In this document: piece by piece, positions 17,592 to 25,501 of the stretch
Layout: every line of letters begins with the position of its first letter
Position numbering within the stretch: the first letter of the stretch is position 1
DNA from: Streptomyces endocoffeicus
GTDB taxonomy: Bacteria > Actinomycetota > Actinomycetes > Streptomycetales > Streptomycetaceae
Assembly (NCBI RefSeq): GCF_016741935.1
Contig: NZ_JAERRG010000002.1
Coordinates: 496,001-560,000 of the forward strand
Direction of reading: 5' to 3'
Length of the DNA: 64,000 bases
Made by a program: the position numbers and the translations under genes
Notes under the pieces: generated by a model
Database searches by the model: none
Seen by the model: the letters and a program-made list of their open reading frames with translations, nothing else
What the model was told of the DNA's origin: nothing

Positions 17592-18674
17592 ATGGCCGGG
17601 CGTGGAGACCCTCCCGAGGGGACACCCGAGGGCATCCCGGGAGGTGGTGAGGATGAGTACCGCTCCGTCGTGTTCGACGAGTCGTTCGTCCGTGCTGCCC
17701 GGCTCCAGGAGTTCTCGGCCGACGAGCGCATGGGCGAGCACGCACGGGCGGTGCGCAGCCGGCACGCCTGGGCCAGGGCCGGGGCGTCGCGCCAGGCCGT
17801 CGCGCTCGTCCTGCTGATCGCCATCGCCTTCGCGGCGGCCGTCTACATGGGGGTGCGCCACCCGTACCAGACGCCACAGCCGCAGACCGTGGAGCCACTG
17901 CACAGCAGCGTGGTGCCGCTCGCGCCGCGCGGTGAGGTGCCCGGAGGACCGCCGGACCGGCTGTTCCGCGCCAGCCCGGCCGCCGAGTTCCGCACCGGCG
18001 CCGAAGGAGTCACCGTGCCCGGCGCCCGCCGCACCCAGAGCTTCTCCGAGAGCCAGGTGATGACGGCGCTCACCACCGCCAAGGACTACCTGGTCAAGTC
18101 CGCCATCGACCCGGGTGTGCTCACCGGCGGTCCGGTGCAGGCCGTAAGGCTGCTGCTGGATCCCGCCCAGCAGACCCAGTTCGACCAGAGCTTCGAGCAC
18201 CCGGTCGACGACGGACGGCATGCCGCCACCGGCTGGCTGAACCGCTTCAACCCGGCCGAGGTGACCCTGGCCGACACCCCGGTGCGGGTCCGCGGCACCC
18301 TTACGGTCATCGAGCGCAGCGCCGCGACCCTGGAGGTCGCCGCCGACCACGTCTTCGTCTACGCGCTCCAGCCGGCCCATGAGCGTGGACCGGACCATGC
18401 CTCGCTGTTCACCGTGCGCCGTGAGACGCGGTTCCGCTTCGACCGGGACGATCTGCGCGACCACCATCTGGAGCTGGTGCAGAGCACCGCGCTGGCGGGC
18501 CCGCAGGCCTGCGCCGCGAACGCCTCCGGCTATCTGCGGCCGATGCTCGCCGGCCAGAGCGCCAAGGGCGACGCCCCGACCGGCACCGACCCGTACACCA
18601 CGGGCCGGACCACGGTCTCGCTGTGCGGCGTCATGGCCCCCGGGACCCAGCCCGCCGTCAACGGGCGGTCCTGA
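17592..18674 (+). CDS. single-pass membrane protein, extracytoplasmic domain, FDESFVR motif
   Basis: 360 residues of unknown function. N-terminal motif RSVVFDESFVRAARLQEFSADERM, a transmembrane helix (VALVLLIAIAFAAAVYMGV, about 67-87), then a roughly 270-residue outside domain with regular alpha/beta appearance (VMTALTTAKDYLVKSAI; LTVIERSAATLEVAADHVFVYAL) and two late cysteines (ACAAN, SLCGV) that could pair. The shared FDE-x-FVR-A motif ties it to the preceding gene. Probably a conserved Streptomyces envelope protein. Followed by a convergent M48 protease. Confidence 0.7.
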   Translation: MAGRGDPPEGTPEGIPGGGEDEYRSVVFDESFVRAARLQEFSADERMGEHARAVRSRHAWARAGASRQAVALVLLIAIAFAAAVYMGVRHPYQTPQPQTVEPLHSSVVPLAPRGEVPGGPPDRLFRASPAAEFRTGAEGVTVPGARRTQSFSESQVMTALTTAKDYLVKSAIDPGVLTGGPVQAVRLLLDPAQQTQFDQSFEHPVDDGRHAATGWLNRFNPAEVTLADTPVRVRGTLTVIERSAATLEVAADHVFVYALQPAHERGPDHASLFTVRRETRFRFDRDDLRDHHLELVQSTALAGPQACAANASGYLRPMLAGQSAKGDAPTGTDPYTTGRTTVSLCGVMAPGTQPAVNGRS

Positions 18675-18692
18675 GGGCCGCCAGGGGCCGTC

Positions 18693-19946
18693 TCAGCGCT
18701 GCGGCGGGGTGTCCCCGGGCTCGTCGTTCCCCGGCCGCTCCGCCGGCCCGTCTCCGGGGCGCTGGTCCTCAGCCGCGTCCTGGGCCCCGTCCTGAGTCTC
18801 GTCCTGGGCCCCGCCCCGGGGCTCGTCCCGGGGCTCCCGGGGCTCCTCCCGGGGCGGTGTGCCCTCCTCGGCGGTCTCACCGTGCTTGCCCGCGCCGCCC
18901 GTGAACCGGTCGCGCAGCTTGCTGCCCAGGTCCCCGGCGCCGCCCGCCACGTCCCTGACGAAGGCGAACAGCGGGTCCTTGCTGTTGCGGACCGACTCCG
19001 CGTAGTGGCTCGCGGACTCCCGGAACGAGTCGCCGACCGAGGTGTCCCGGTCCTCGTCGCGGCGCGGGTAGTGGCCGTCCATGAGCCGCTGGTAGTCGCG
19101 GGTCGCGGCCCACTTCTTGAGCTCGGCGGCGCGCACGGTGGTGAACGGATGGCTGCGCGGCAGCATGTTCATGATCTTGAGGACGGAGTCCCGCAGATCG
19201 CCGCTCGACTCGTACTCCTCCGCCTGCTCCAGGAAGGCGTCCACGTTCATCTCATGGAGGTGATGGCCGCCCGCGAGCTTCATCAGCCCGCGCATCGAGG
19301 CCCGCAGATCCTGCCCGACCAGCAGCCCCGCCCGGTCCGCCGACAGCTCCGACTTCCGGAACCACTCCCGCAACGCCGTGACCAGCGCCAGCACCGCCAC
19401 ATTGCCGAGCGGAATCCAGGCGACCTTCATGGCGAGACTGGTGAGGAAGAGCAGTATCGTCCGGTAGACCGAGTGCCCCGACAGCGCATGGCCCACCTCA
19501 TGGCCGATGACCGCCCGCATCTCCTCCTCGTCGAGCAGCTCGACCAGACCGGTGGAGATCACGATGATCGGCGCGTCCATGCCGATGCACATCGCGGTCG
19601 GCTGCGGGTTCTGGGTGACGTACATGGCCGGGACCCGCTCCAGGTCCAGGATGTAGCAGGCGTCCCGCAGCATGTCGTGGAGATGGGTGAACTGCCGCTC
19701 GCTGACCCGCACCGAGTCGGAGAGGTAGAGCAGCCGCAGGCTCCGCTCGGGCAGCAGACCGCTCATGGCCTTGAAGACGGTGTCGAAGCCGGTCAGCTTG
19801 CGCAGCGCGACCAGCGCGGAGCGGTCCGCCGGATGTTCGTACGCCCGTGAGGAGATCCCGGGGAACCGCCGCCGCTCCCGGCTGGGCACATGCTCCCGGG
19901 CGCCTCCCGTCCCGTTTCCACCACCGGTCTCGTGGCTGTCGCTCAT
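18693..19946 (-). CDS. M48 family metallopeptidase
   Basis: 417 residues. Zinc motif HEVGH at 149-153 (VIGHEVGHALSGH), probable third ligand Glu in SELSADRAG about 55 residues later, and hydrophobic segments between (ILLFLTSLAMKVAWIPLG). This resembles HtpX/Ste24-type membrane-associated proteases that degrade damaged membrane proteins. The C-terminal 100 residues are a charged, repetitive Glu/Pro/Asp tail (PREEPREPRDEPRGGAQDE) without family match. ATG 19946 follows GAGGGGG by 4 nt. Divergent from the small protein gene at 20050; a TAGGCT near 20020 on the minus strand may be its -10. Confidence 0.9.
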   Translation of the reverse strand: MSDSHETGGGNGTGGAREHVPSRERRRFPGISSRAYEHPADRSALVALRKLTGFDTVFKAMSGLLPERSLRLLYLSDSVRVSERQFTHLHDMLRDACYILDLERVPAMYVTQNPQPTAMCIGMDAPIIVISTGLVELLDEEEMRAVIGHEVGHALSGHSVYRTILLFLTSLAMKVAWIPLGNVAVLALVTALREWFRKSELSADRAGLLVGQDLRASMRGLMKLAGGHHLHEMNVDAFLEQAEEYESSGDLRDSVLKIMNMLPRSHPFTTVRAAELKKWAATRDYQRLMDGHYPRRDEDRDTSVGDSFRESASHYAESVRNSKDPLFAFVRDVAGGAGDLGSKLRDRFTGGAGKHGETAEEGTPPREEPREPRDEPRGGAQDETQDGAQDAAEDQRPGDGPAERPGNDEPGDTPPQR

Positions 19947-20037
19947 GTCGCCCCCTCGTTGATTGCCCGCTCGACGGGGTGCCCGGTCCGGGCCCTCGTC
20001 CGGCGGCCCCCAGCCTAGGCCCTGAGCGCCTGGGGGT

Positions 20038-20043
20038 TAGCGT
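20038..20043 (+). promoter_or_regulatory. -10 box TAGCGT of a leaderless small gene
   Basis: TAGCGT, then 6 nt (GGAGAC), then ATG 20050. GGAG here is only 2 nt from the ATG. Confidence 0.5.
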
Positions 20044-20049
20044 GGAGAC

Positions 20050-20202
20050 ATGCCCGAAATGACTGGCCTCACCGAAGCCCTCGCCGCCACCTCGCACAGC
20101 AACGACGGCCCCGGAGCGCTGCTGCGCATCGTCATCGTGGTCGGCGTGGTGGGCGCCGCCCTGCTCGCCTGGTTCCTGCTGCGCGGTTACAAGCAGGACT
20201 GA
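20050..20202 (+). CDS. 50-aa single-pass membrane protein
   Basis: A short frame encoding MPEMTGLTEALAATSHSN, then a hydrophobic helix IVIVVGVVGAALLAWFLL (about 27-44) and a basic end RGYKQD. The helix followed by positive charges suggests the C-terminus faces the cytoplasm. No homologous family is recognised. Support: a promoter-like TAGCGT at the leaderless distance, codon usage matching real genes, and a second similar micro-membrane gene 148 bp downstream. Both lie just upstream of nadD. Confidence 0.6.
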   Translation: MPEMTGLTEALAATSHSNDGPGALLRIVIVVGVVGAALLAWFLLRGYKQD

Positions 20203-20349
20203 GCGGATACGAGCGGGATTGAGCGGATACGAGCAGGACGGATACGAGCGGGGCTGCCACCAGCAGGACGGACATCGGGACCGAAAACCGCCTCGCATAC
20301 GATGTGGCCGACGTGTTGTGACGCCTAGACCCGGATAGGTACTGCCGCG

Positions 20350-20517
20350 ATGACCGCTTTCAGCACCGCACATGCCGCCCTGACCACGCTCGCGTCCGAG
20401 GGCGGTGAGCACACCGACACTCACCCGAGCATCAGCCCCTTCATGACCGGCGGTGCGGCCCTGGTGATCCTCTTCCTGCTGCTGTGGATCACCACGCGCT
20501 TCAACCGGGACCGCTGA
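20350..20517 (+). CDS. 55-aa single-pass membrane protein
   Basis: Encodes [19 protein letters not shown], a polar His/Asp segment ([10 protein letters not shown]), a helix [16 protein letters not shown] and a basic end RFNRDR. The architecture is the same as the preceding 50-aa protein (polar N-terminus, one helix, short basic tail), suggesting a related pair. The function is unknown. It lies 59 bp upstream of nadD. Confidence 0.65.
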   Translation: MTAFSTAHAALTTLASEGGEHTDTHPSISPFMTGGAALVILFLLLWITTRFNRDR

Positions 20518-20576
20518 CCTGGGCGATTGCACCTATGGGCCCCGGCTCCGGGCCGGGCCCAGTAGGGTCTGCACGC

Positions 20577-21188
20577 ATGGAAGAGCAGAAAGGGTCCGGC
20601 AAGCGGCGACTGGGTGTGATGGGCGGGACGTTCGACCCGATCCACCACGGCCACCTGGTCGCGGCGAGCGAGGTGGCCTCGCAGTTCCACCTCGACGAGG
20701 TGGTGTTCGTGCCCACCGGGCAGCCCTGGCAGAAGAGTCACAAGAAGGTCTCCCCGGCCGAGGACCGCTATCTGATGACGGTCATCGCGACCGCCTCGAA
20801 CCCGCAATTCTCGGTCAGCCGTATCGACATCGACCGCGGCGGGCCCACTTACACCACCGACACGCTCCGGGAACTGCGCGCGCTCAACGGTGACGCCGAT
20901 CTGTTCTTCATCACCGGGGCCGACGCACTCAACCAGATCCTCACCTGGCGCGACGCCGAAGAGCTCTTCTCGCTGGCCCACTTCATCGGGGTGACCAGAC
21001 CCGGGCACATATTGGCCGACCCGGGGCTGCCGGAGGGCGGGGTGTCGCTGGTGGAGGTCCCCGCGCTGGCGATCTCGTCATCGGACTGCCGGGCGCGGGT
21101 CGCTCATGGCGACCCCGTCTGGTACCTGGTGCCGGACGGCGTGGTGCGCTACATCGACAAGCGCGAGCTGTACCGGCACGACTGCTGA
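20577..21188 (+). CDS. nadD: Nicotinate-nucleotide adenylyltransferase
   Basis: Transfers AMP from ATP to nicotinate mononucleotide in NAD synthesis. 203 residues. Nucleotidyltransferase motif [11 protein letters not shown] at 16-26; late ISSSDCRAR corresponds to the ISSTxIR motif. ATG 20577 ([17 protein letters not shown]) lies 8 nt after a TAGGGT hexamer with no ribosome site, so the transcript may be leaderless or nearly so. The next gene starts 10 bp after its stop, so nadD, the LCP protein, rsfS and the phosphatase probably form one operon, apart from a hairpin before rsfS. Confidence 0.96.
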   Translation: MEEQKGSGKRRLGVMGGTFDPIHHGHLVAASEVASQFHLDEVVFVPTGQPWQKSHKKVSPAEDRYLMTVIATASNPQFSVSRIDIDRGGPTYTTDTLRELRALNGDADLFFITGADALNQILTWRDAEELFSLAHFIGVTRPGHILADPGLPEGGVSLVEVPALAISSSDCRARVAHGDPVWYLVPDGVVRYIDKRELYRHDC

Positions 21189-21198
21189 AGGGGTACCG

Positions 21199-23016
21199 GT
21201 GAACGACCGGCAGGATCCGTACGACCCGTACGCACAGGACCCGTATGGCCAGGAGCCGCAGATCTACGGCTATGACGCCTATGGGCGTCCGGTTTACCAG
21301 CCGCAGGCGGACCAGCAGCAGAGTTACGACCCGTACGCGCAGCAGCAGACGCAGTACGGGGAGCAACAGCAGCAACAACAGCAACACGACGGGTACGGCT
21401 ACGACCCCTACGGCCAGCCGCAGCATCACCAGCACCAGCAGCCCCAGCAGCAGCCCCAGACGCAGAACTACGACCCGTACGTTCAGCAGCAACAACAACA
21501 GCAGTTTCAACAACAGCAACACCAGCAGCAGTACCAACAACAGCCACAGCAGGGTTACGGCTACGACTACCCGCAGGCGGCCGCCGCCCCGGCCGTCCCC
21601 TCGCGGCGCGAGGAGCCCAACCCCGCGGCCAACCCCTACGAGGAGCTGAGCCCGGAGCAGCTGCGCCCCGGGTCCGAGCCGCCTCCGGCCGGGGAGCCCC
21701 GTTCCGCCGGGCCCCGGTCCGCGGAGCGAAAGCGTCCTGGGGATGCCGATCAGGAGGAGTACCACACCGAGCAGTTCTCCTTCGTCGAGGAGCAGGACGA
21801 GGAATCCGACGACGTCATCGACTGGCTGAAATTCGCCGAGACCCGCTCCGAGCGCCGTGACGAACGCCGCCGTAAGGGCCGCAACCGCCTCATAGCGCTC
21901 GTCGTGGTCCTGGTTGTCGCCGCGGCGGGCGGGGTCGGTTACCTCTGGTACGCGGGCAAGCTCCCGGGGCTGTCCGACGACGCCCAGGACCAGGCGGCCG
22001 CGGGCGGTCCGCAGAAGCGCGATGTGATCGTCGTCCATCTGCGCGAGACCAAGGGCGGCCGCACCTCCACGGCCCTGCTGGTGGACAACGAGACCACCAA
22101 GAAGGGCACCACCGTCCTGCTGCCGAACTCGCTGGCCGTCTCCACCGAGGACGGCGCCTCCACGACTCTCGGCAAGTCCGTGACCGACGAGGGCTCCGAC
22201 TCCACCCGGGACTCCCTGAGCACCCTGCTGGGGTCGAAGATCCAGGGCACCTGGCGACTGGACACGCCCTATCTGGAGAACCTCGTAGAGCTGGTCGGCG
22301 GGATCGGCATCGACACCGACGCGACCGTCCCCAGCCCCCAGAAGGGCGAGGACCCCCTGGTCAAGCGGGGCAAGGACCAGATCGTGAGCGGCCAGGCGGC
22401 CGTGGCGTACGCCACCTACCGCGCTCCCGGCGAGGCACAGTCCAAGCAGCTCGCGCGGTTCGGGCAGGTCATGCACGCGGCGTTGAAGAAGCTCTCCAGC
22501 GATGAGAAGGGCGCCACCAGCACCGTGGAGTCGCTGGCCCAGATCCCCGACCCGTCGCTGTCCGAGCAGCAGCTGGGCGCGTCGCTGGCGAAGCTGGCCG
22601 GGCAGGCCAAGAGCGGTGCGTACGACACCGCGATGCTGCCGGTCCAGCCGGACGGGACGCTCAGCAGCCAGGCGACCGACCATGTGGTCAAGGACATCCT
22701 GGGCGGCACGGTCAAGAACTCCGACAAGAACACCGCGGCCCGGGTCAGCGTGACCAACGCCGGAGGCCCCAAGGACGCGTCGAGTGCCGCGCGGGTGGCG
22801 CTGGTCAACGGCGGCTTTACGGTCGTCACGGCCACCGAGGGCGGCGATGCGCAGTCGGCCTCGCGGGTGACCTACGCGGACAACGCCCAGGCGGGCCAGG
22901 CCAAGGAGGTCGCCAAGACGCTCGGGCTGCCGGAGTCGGCGGTGCGGAAGGGCAAGGGCGCGGCCAACGCGGACATCACGGTCCTCCTCGGCCCGGACTA
23001 CGACGCCACGGGCTGA
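21199..23016 (+). CDS. LCP/LytR-C-terminal-domain membrane protein with Gln-rich N-terminus
   Basis: 605 residues. The first about 140 residues are low complexity (Gln, Tyr, Pro: repeats of YDPYAQ and long Q runs), probably cytoplasmic. A transmembrane helix LIALVVVLVVAAAGGVGYLWY (about 231-251) follows. The outside part resembles the LytR-CpsA-Psr fold (DVIVVHLRETKGG...LLPNSLAV...LVELVGGIGIDTDA), but the usual catalytic RDT-type arginine motif is not visible. It ends with a LytR_C domain (RVSVTNAGGPKDASSAARVAL). LCP enzymes attach glycopolymers to peptidoglycan; this member may be degenerate. GTG 21199 has AAGGGG 6 nt upstream. Confidence 0.85.
   Translation: MNDRQDPYDPYAQDPYGQEPQIYGYDAYGRPVYQPQADQQQSYDPYAQQQTQYGEQQQQQQQHDGYGYDPYGQPQHHQHQQPQQQPQTQNYDPYVQQQQQQQFQQQQHQQQYQQQPQQGYGYDYPQAAAAPAVPSRREEPNPAANPYEELSPEQLRPGSEPPPAGEPRSAGPRSAERKRPGDADQEEYHTEQFSFVEEQDEESDDVIDWLKFAETRSERRDERRRKGRNRLIALVVVLVVAAAGGVGYLWYAGKLPGLSDDAQDQAAAGGPQKRDVIVVHLRETKGGRTSTALLVDNETTKKGTTVLLPNSLAVSTEDGASTTLGKSVTDEGSDSTRDSLSTLLGSKIQGTWRLDTPYLENLVELVGGIGIDTDATVPSPQKGEDPLVKRGKDQIVSGQAAVAYATYRAPGEAQSKQLARFGQVMHAALKKLSSDEKGATSTVESLAQIPDPSLSEQQLGASLAKLAGQAKSGAYDTAMLPVQPDGTLSSQATDHVVKDILGGTVKNSDKNTAARVSVTNAGGPKDASSAARVALVNGGFTVVTATEGGDAQSASRVTYADNAQAGQAKEVAKTLGLPESAVRKGKGAANADITVLLGPDYDATG
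21343..21560 (+). repeat. CAG/CAA microsatellite-like poly-Gln region
   Basis: Runs of CAG and CAA codons encode glutamine tracts of up to six residues. The mixed codons and lower GC content are striking against the surrounding DNA; the region is prone to length change. Confidence 0.8.
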
Positions 23017-23027
23017 GGCGGCCCGGG

Positions 23028-23061
23028 CACGCCGGGCGGTCGTTCCTCGCCGCCCGGCGTG
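23028..23061 (+). terminator. terminator hairpin between LCP gene and rsfS
   Basis: Perfect 12-bp arms CACGCCGGGCGG and complement, with a 10-nt loop, 11 bp after the stop. Confidence 0.75.
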
Positions 23062-23127
23062 ACGGTGGGGCGTGAGACCCTGGGGGAAGCCAGACCTTCG
23101 AGGTACCACCGACCGAAAGCCTTGCCT

Positions 23128-23568
23128 GTGACCGCCACGGACCGCTCCCTCGAGCTCATCAACGCCGCCGCCCAGGCGGCCGCCGACAAGCTCGCGCACG
23201 ACATCATCGCGTACGACGTCAGCGATGTGCTCTCCATCACCGACGCCTTCCTGCTGGCCTCGGCGCCCAACGACCGCCAGGTCAAGTCGATCGTCGACGA
23301 GATCGAGGAGCGGCTGAACAAGGACCTGGACGCCAAGCCGGTGCGTCGCGAGGGCGACCGTGAGGCCCGCTGGGTGCTGCTGGACTACGTGGACATCGTG
23401 GTGCACGTCCAGCACAGCGAGGAGCGGGTGTTCTACGCCCTGGAGCGGCTCTGGAAGGACTGTCCGCAGCTGGAGCTCCCGGCCGACGCCGAGGCCACCC
23501 GCGGCAAGGCGCAGGAGTACGCGCAGGCGCAGGGCCCGGACGGCGGCGCGGGCGGTGAGCTGAGCTGA
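23128..23568 (+). CDS. rsfS: Ribosome silencing factor RsfS
   Basis: 146 residues. RsfS binds L14 and blocks subunit joining under starvation. Core motifs: SITDAFLLASAPNDRQVKSIVDEIEE, REGDREARWVLLDYVDIVVHVQH, and EERVFYALERLWKD. A roughly 30-residue Ala/Gly tail follows. GTG 23128 (VTATDRSLELINAAAQAAADKLA) matches the normal family N-terminus. The last bases overlap the CTG start of the following phosphatase (CTGA), implying translational coupling. The nadD-rsfS association is widespread in bacteria. Confidence 0.95.
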   Translation: MTATDRSLELINAAAQAAADKLAHDIIAYDVSDVLSITDAFLLASAPNDRQVKSIVDEIEERLNKDLDAKPVRREGDREARWVLLDYVDIVVHVQHSEERVFYALERLWKDCPQLELPADAEATRGKAQEYAQAQGPDGGAGGELS

Positions 23569-24218
23569 ACGGCATCCAAGGCGCCCGTGGCCGCCGCATC
23601 GTCCTGTGGCGCCACGGCCAGACGGCCTGGAACATAGAACGCCGTTTCCAGGGCTCCCTGGACATCGAGCTCACCGACACCGGTGTCGCGCAGGCGCACC
23701 GCGCGGCCCGGCTGCTGGCCGCCCTGAAGCCGGACGCGATCATCGCCTCCGATCTGAAGCGGGCGGCGGCCACGGCCGCCGAGCTGTCCGCCGTCACGGG
23801 GCTGTCGATCGCGCATGACGCGGGTCTGCGGGAGACCTACGCGGGCAAGTGGCAGGGGCTGACCCACGAGGAGATCATCGAGCGCTTCGGCGAGGAGTAC
23901 GCGGCGTGGAAGCGCGGGGAGCCGATCCGGCGCGGCGGCGGTGAGCTGGAGACCGAGGTCGCCGACCGGGCCGCGCCGGTGGTGCTCGAGAGCGCCGACA
24001 AGCTGCCGGACGACGGCACGCTCGTGGTGGTCAGCCACGGCGGCACGATCCGCACCACCATCGGCCGGCTGCTCGGCCTGGAGCCCCGCACCTGGGAGGC
24101 GCTGGGCGGCCTGTCCAACTGCTGCTGGTCCGTGCTGGGCGAGGGTGCGCGGGGCTGGCGGCTCCTGGAGCACAACGCCGGATCGCTGCCCGAGCCGGTG
24201 CTCGGCGACGACGACTGA
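23565..24218 (+). CDS. Histidine phosphatase (phosphoglycerate-mutase-like), CTG start
   Basis: 217 residues. Phosphohistidine motif WRHGQTAWN near residue 15-23, then RFQGSLDIELTDTG, IIASDLKRAAATA, ETYAGKWQGLTHEEI, and the second catalytic His in VVVSHGGTIR. The family removes phosphate from sugars, cofactors or proteins; the substrate is unknown. Start: the frame is closed by a TGA at 23556-23558, and no ATG/GTG/TTG exists before the RHG motif. The only reasonable start is CTG 23565 (LNGIQGARGRR), overlapping the rsfS stop as CTGA, with GGTGAG 5 nt upstream. Probably translated by coupling to rsfS. Confidence 0.9.
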   Translation: MNGIQGARGRRIVLWRHGQTAWNIERRFQGSLDIELTDTGVAQAHRAARLLAALKPDAIIASDLKRAAATAAELSAVTGLSIAHDAGLRETYAGKWQGLTHEEIIERFGEEYAAWKRGEPIRRGGGELETEVADRAAPVVLESADKLPDDGTLVVVSHGGTIRTTIGRLLGLEPRTWEALGGLSNCCWSVLGEGARGWRLLEHNAGSLPEPVLGDDD

Positions 24219-24248
24219 GCGGATTTCCTTTCCCGGCAGGTCACCGGC

Positions 24249-24254
24249 TATGCT
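24249..24254 (+). promoter_or_regulatory. -10 box TATGCT for tRNA-Ala
   Basis: TATGCT lies 36 bp upstream of the mature tRNA 5' end; the -35 (TTCCTT near 24225) is poor. Confidence 0.45.
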
Positions 24255-24290
24255 CCTTCTCGTTCGAAGCGCTCCGGCGCGGAGAAGAGC

Positions 24291-24363
24291 GGGGCTATAG
24301 CTCAGTTGGTAGAGCGCCTGCATGGCATGCAGGAGGTCAGGAGTTCAATTCTCCTTAGCTCCA
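24291..24363 (+). tRNA. tRNA-Ala(GGC), copy 1
   Basis: A 73-nt cloverleaf: acceptor GGGGCTA/TAGCTCC plus discriminator A, D-loop AGCTCAGTTGGTAGAGC, anticodon loop ATGGCAT with GGC at 24324-24326, and T-arm AGGAG-TTCAATT-CTCCT. CCA is not encoded. Identical over all 73 bases to the copy at 27714. Confidence 0.97.
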
Positions 24364-24372
24364 CAGGACCAG

Positions 24373-24403
24373 GATCCCGTCTCCCTCACAGGGAGGCGGG
24401 ATC
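24373..24403. terminator. terminator after tRNA-Ala, overlapping the regulator's 3' end
   Basis: 14-bp stem (one T-G pair) with a 3-nt loop. It lies 9 bp after the tRNA and contains the stop codon of the convergent XRE gene (24386-24388), so it serves both directions. Confidence 0.8.
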
Positions 24404-25339
24404 GCTGCTTTCCGCACCACTTCCGGCCCGGGTCTCCGCCGCGGCTCTTTCCTCCCGCAGTACGGAGAGTGGCTTGGCGTGCATCGTGCAGCCGATCAGC
24501 GGGTCGTGCAGGAGGCGCACCCGCCGCACATGGTCACGGCTCTCCTCGTCGCAGGGCGTGTAGACCACGATCCGGGTCTCCGGCACCCCGCTGACCCGCA
24601 TCGAGGTCGAGGTCAGCCGGATCTCGCCGACCGAGGCGTGCCGCACCACCTTGATCCGGGAGCCCGGCGGCGCGACGTCTCCGCTCTGCCACAGCCGGGC
24701 GAAGTCGTCGCTGGCCGCCAGCAGCCGGGCGATGAAGTCCTCCCAGGCGGGCTCGCCCACATGGCGTCCGTACCCGCCGCGCAGCGTGGCCACCAGGAGC
24801 GGCAGCTCCTCGTCGAGGTTCACATAGGGGGCACAGCAGCGGCGGGCCACGAACAGCTGCCACAGGGCGTTCCGCTCGGCGGCGGCGGAGAGCAGCATCT
24901 CCGGGAACAGGCCGCCGTACGCGGCATTGGCGGCCAGGACGTCGTAGCGGGCGTTGTAGACCACCGCGGGGAGCGGGTCGAGCGCGTCGATGATGCCCTG
25001 CACCTCCGGGCTCACGCTGCGCGGATCGCGCTCCCGGCCGGGCACATACGGCACCTCGGCCAGGTGGTAGAGGTGCTCGCGCTCGGTCTGGTCCAGCCGC
25101 AGGGTGCGCGCGACCGCGTCCAGCACCTGCACGCTGGCGTTGATCGGGCGGCCCTGCTCCAGCCAGGTGTACCAGGTCACGCCGACGCCGGAGAGCTGGG
25201 CGACCTCCTCGCGGCGCAGCCCCGGGGTGCGGCGCCGCAGACCGGGCGCCATGCCCACGTCGGCGGGGGTCACCCGGGCACGGCGGCTGCGCAGGAAGGC
25301 GGCCAGCTCGGGCCGTCTGCGCCGAGTGTTCGCGGTCAT
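24386..25339 (-). CDS. XRE-family regulator, MmyB-like ligand-binding type
   Basis: 317 residues. N-terminal helix-turn-helix (about 33-80: GLRREEVAQLSGVGVTWYTW, LEQGRPINASVQVL) and a C-terminal MmyB-like regulator domain (YNARYDVLAANAAYGGLFPEM; DFARLWQSGDV; HDPLIGCTMHAKPLSVL). In relatives this domain binds a small or fatty ligand. ATG 25339 follows GGAGAG by 5 nt. It is divergent from the MFS exporter gene with 162 bp between, the classic layout of a local repressor/activator and its transporter (inference). Confidence 0.92.
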   Translation of the reverse strand: MTANTRRRRPELAAFLRSRRARVTPADVGMAPGLRRRTPGLRREEVAQLSGVGVTWYTWLEQGRPINASVQVLDAVARTLRLDQTEREHLYHLAEVPYVPGRERDPRSVSPEVQGIIDALDPLPAVVYNARYDVLAANAAYGGLFPEMLLSAAAERNALWQLFVARRCCAPYVNLDEELPLLVATLRGGYGRHVGEPAWEDFIARLLAASDDFARLWQSGDVAPPGSRIKVVRHASVGEIRLTSTSMRVSGVPETRIVVYTPCDEESRDHVRRVRLLHDPLIGCTMHAKPLSVLREERAAAETRAGSGAESSDPASL

Positions 25340-25471
25340 CGTCGCTCTCCCCGTTCCCCGTGCCGTAGGGCCGCACGGCCGGTCCCCCTTCGAGCCGTAC
25401 GGCCCCATGCTCCCGGGGGCGGCGGGCGGCTGCCAGGTGCTGCCACTACCAGCATCGGCGGGCTCTCGTTA

Positions 25472-25481
25472 CCGGTACCGG
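25472..25481. promoter_or_regulatory. candidate operator, palindrome CCGGTACCGG
   Basis: A 10-bp perfect palindrome, 20 bp upstream of the MFS start in the regulator/transporter divergent region. Length and placement suit a regulator site, but a GC-rich 10-mer can arise by chance. Confidence 0.3.
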
Positions 25482-25501
25482 CCCGGCCACAGGCTCGGTC
25501 C

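Noticed and set aside
24306..24563. Coding frames that begin inside the tRNA-Ala genes (also 27729-27917)
   Set aside because: They translate the tRNA itself and its terminator (MVERLHGMQEVRSSILLSS); the identity of the two copies is due to the tRNA.
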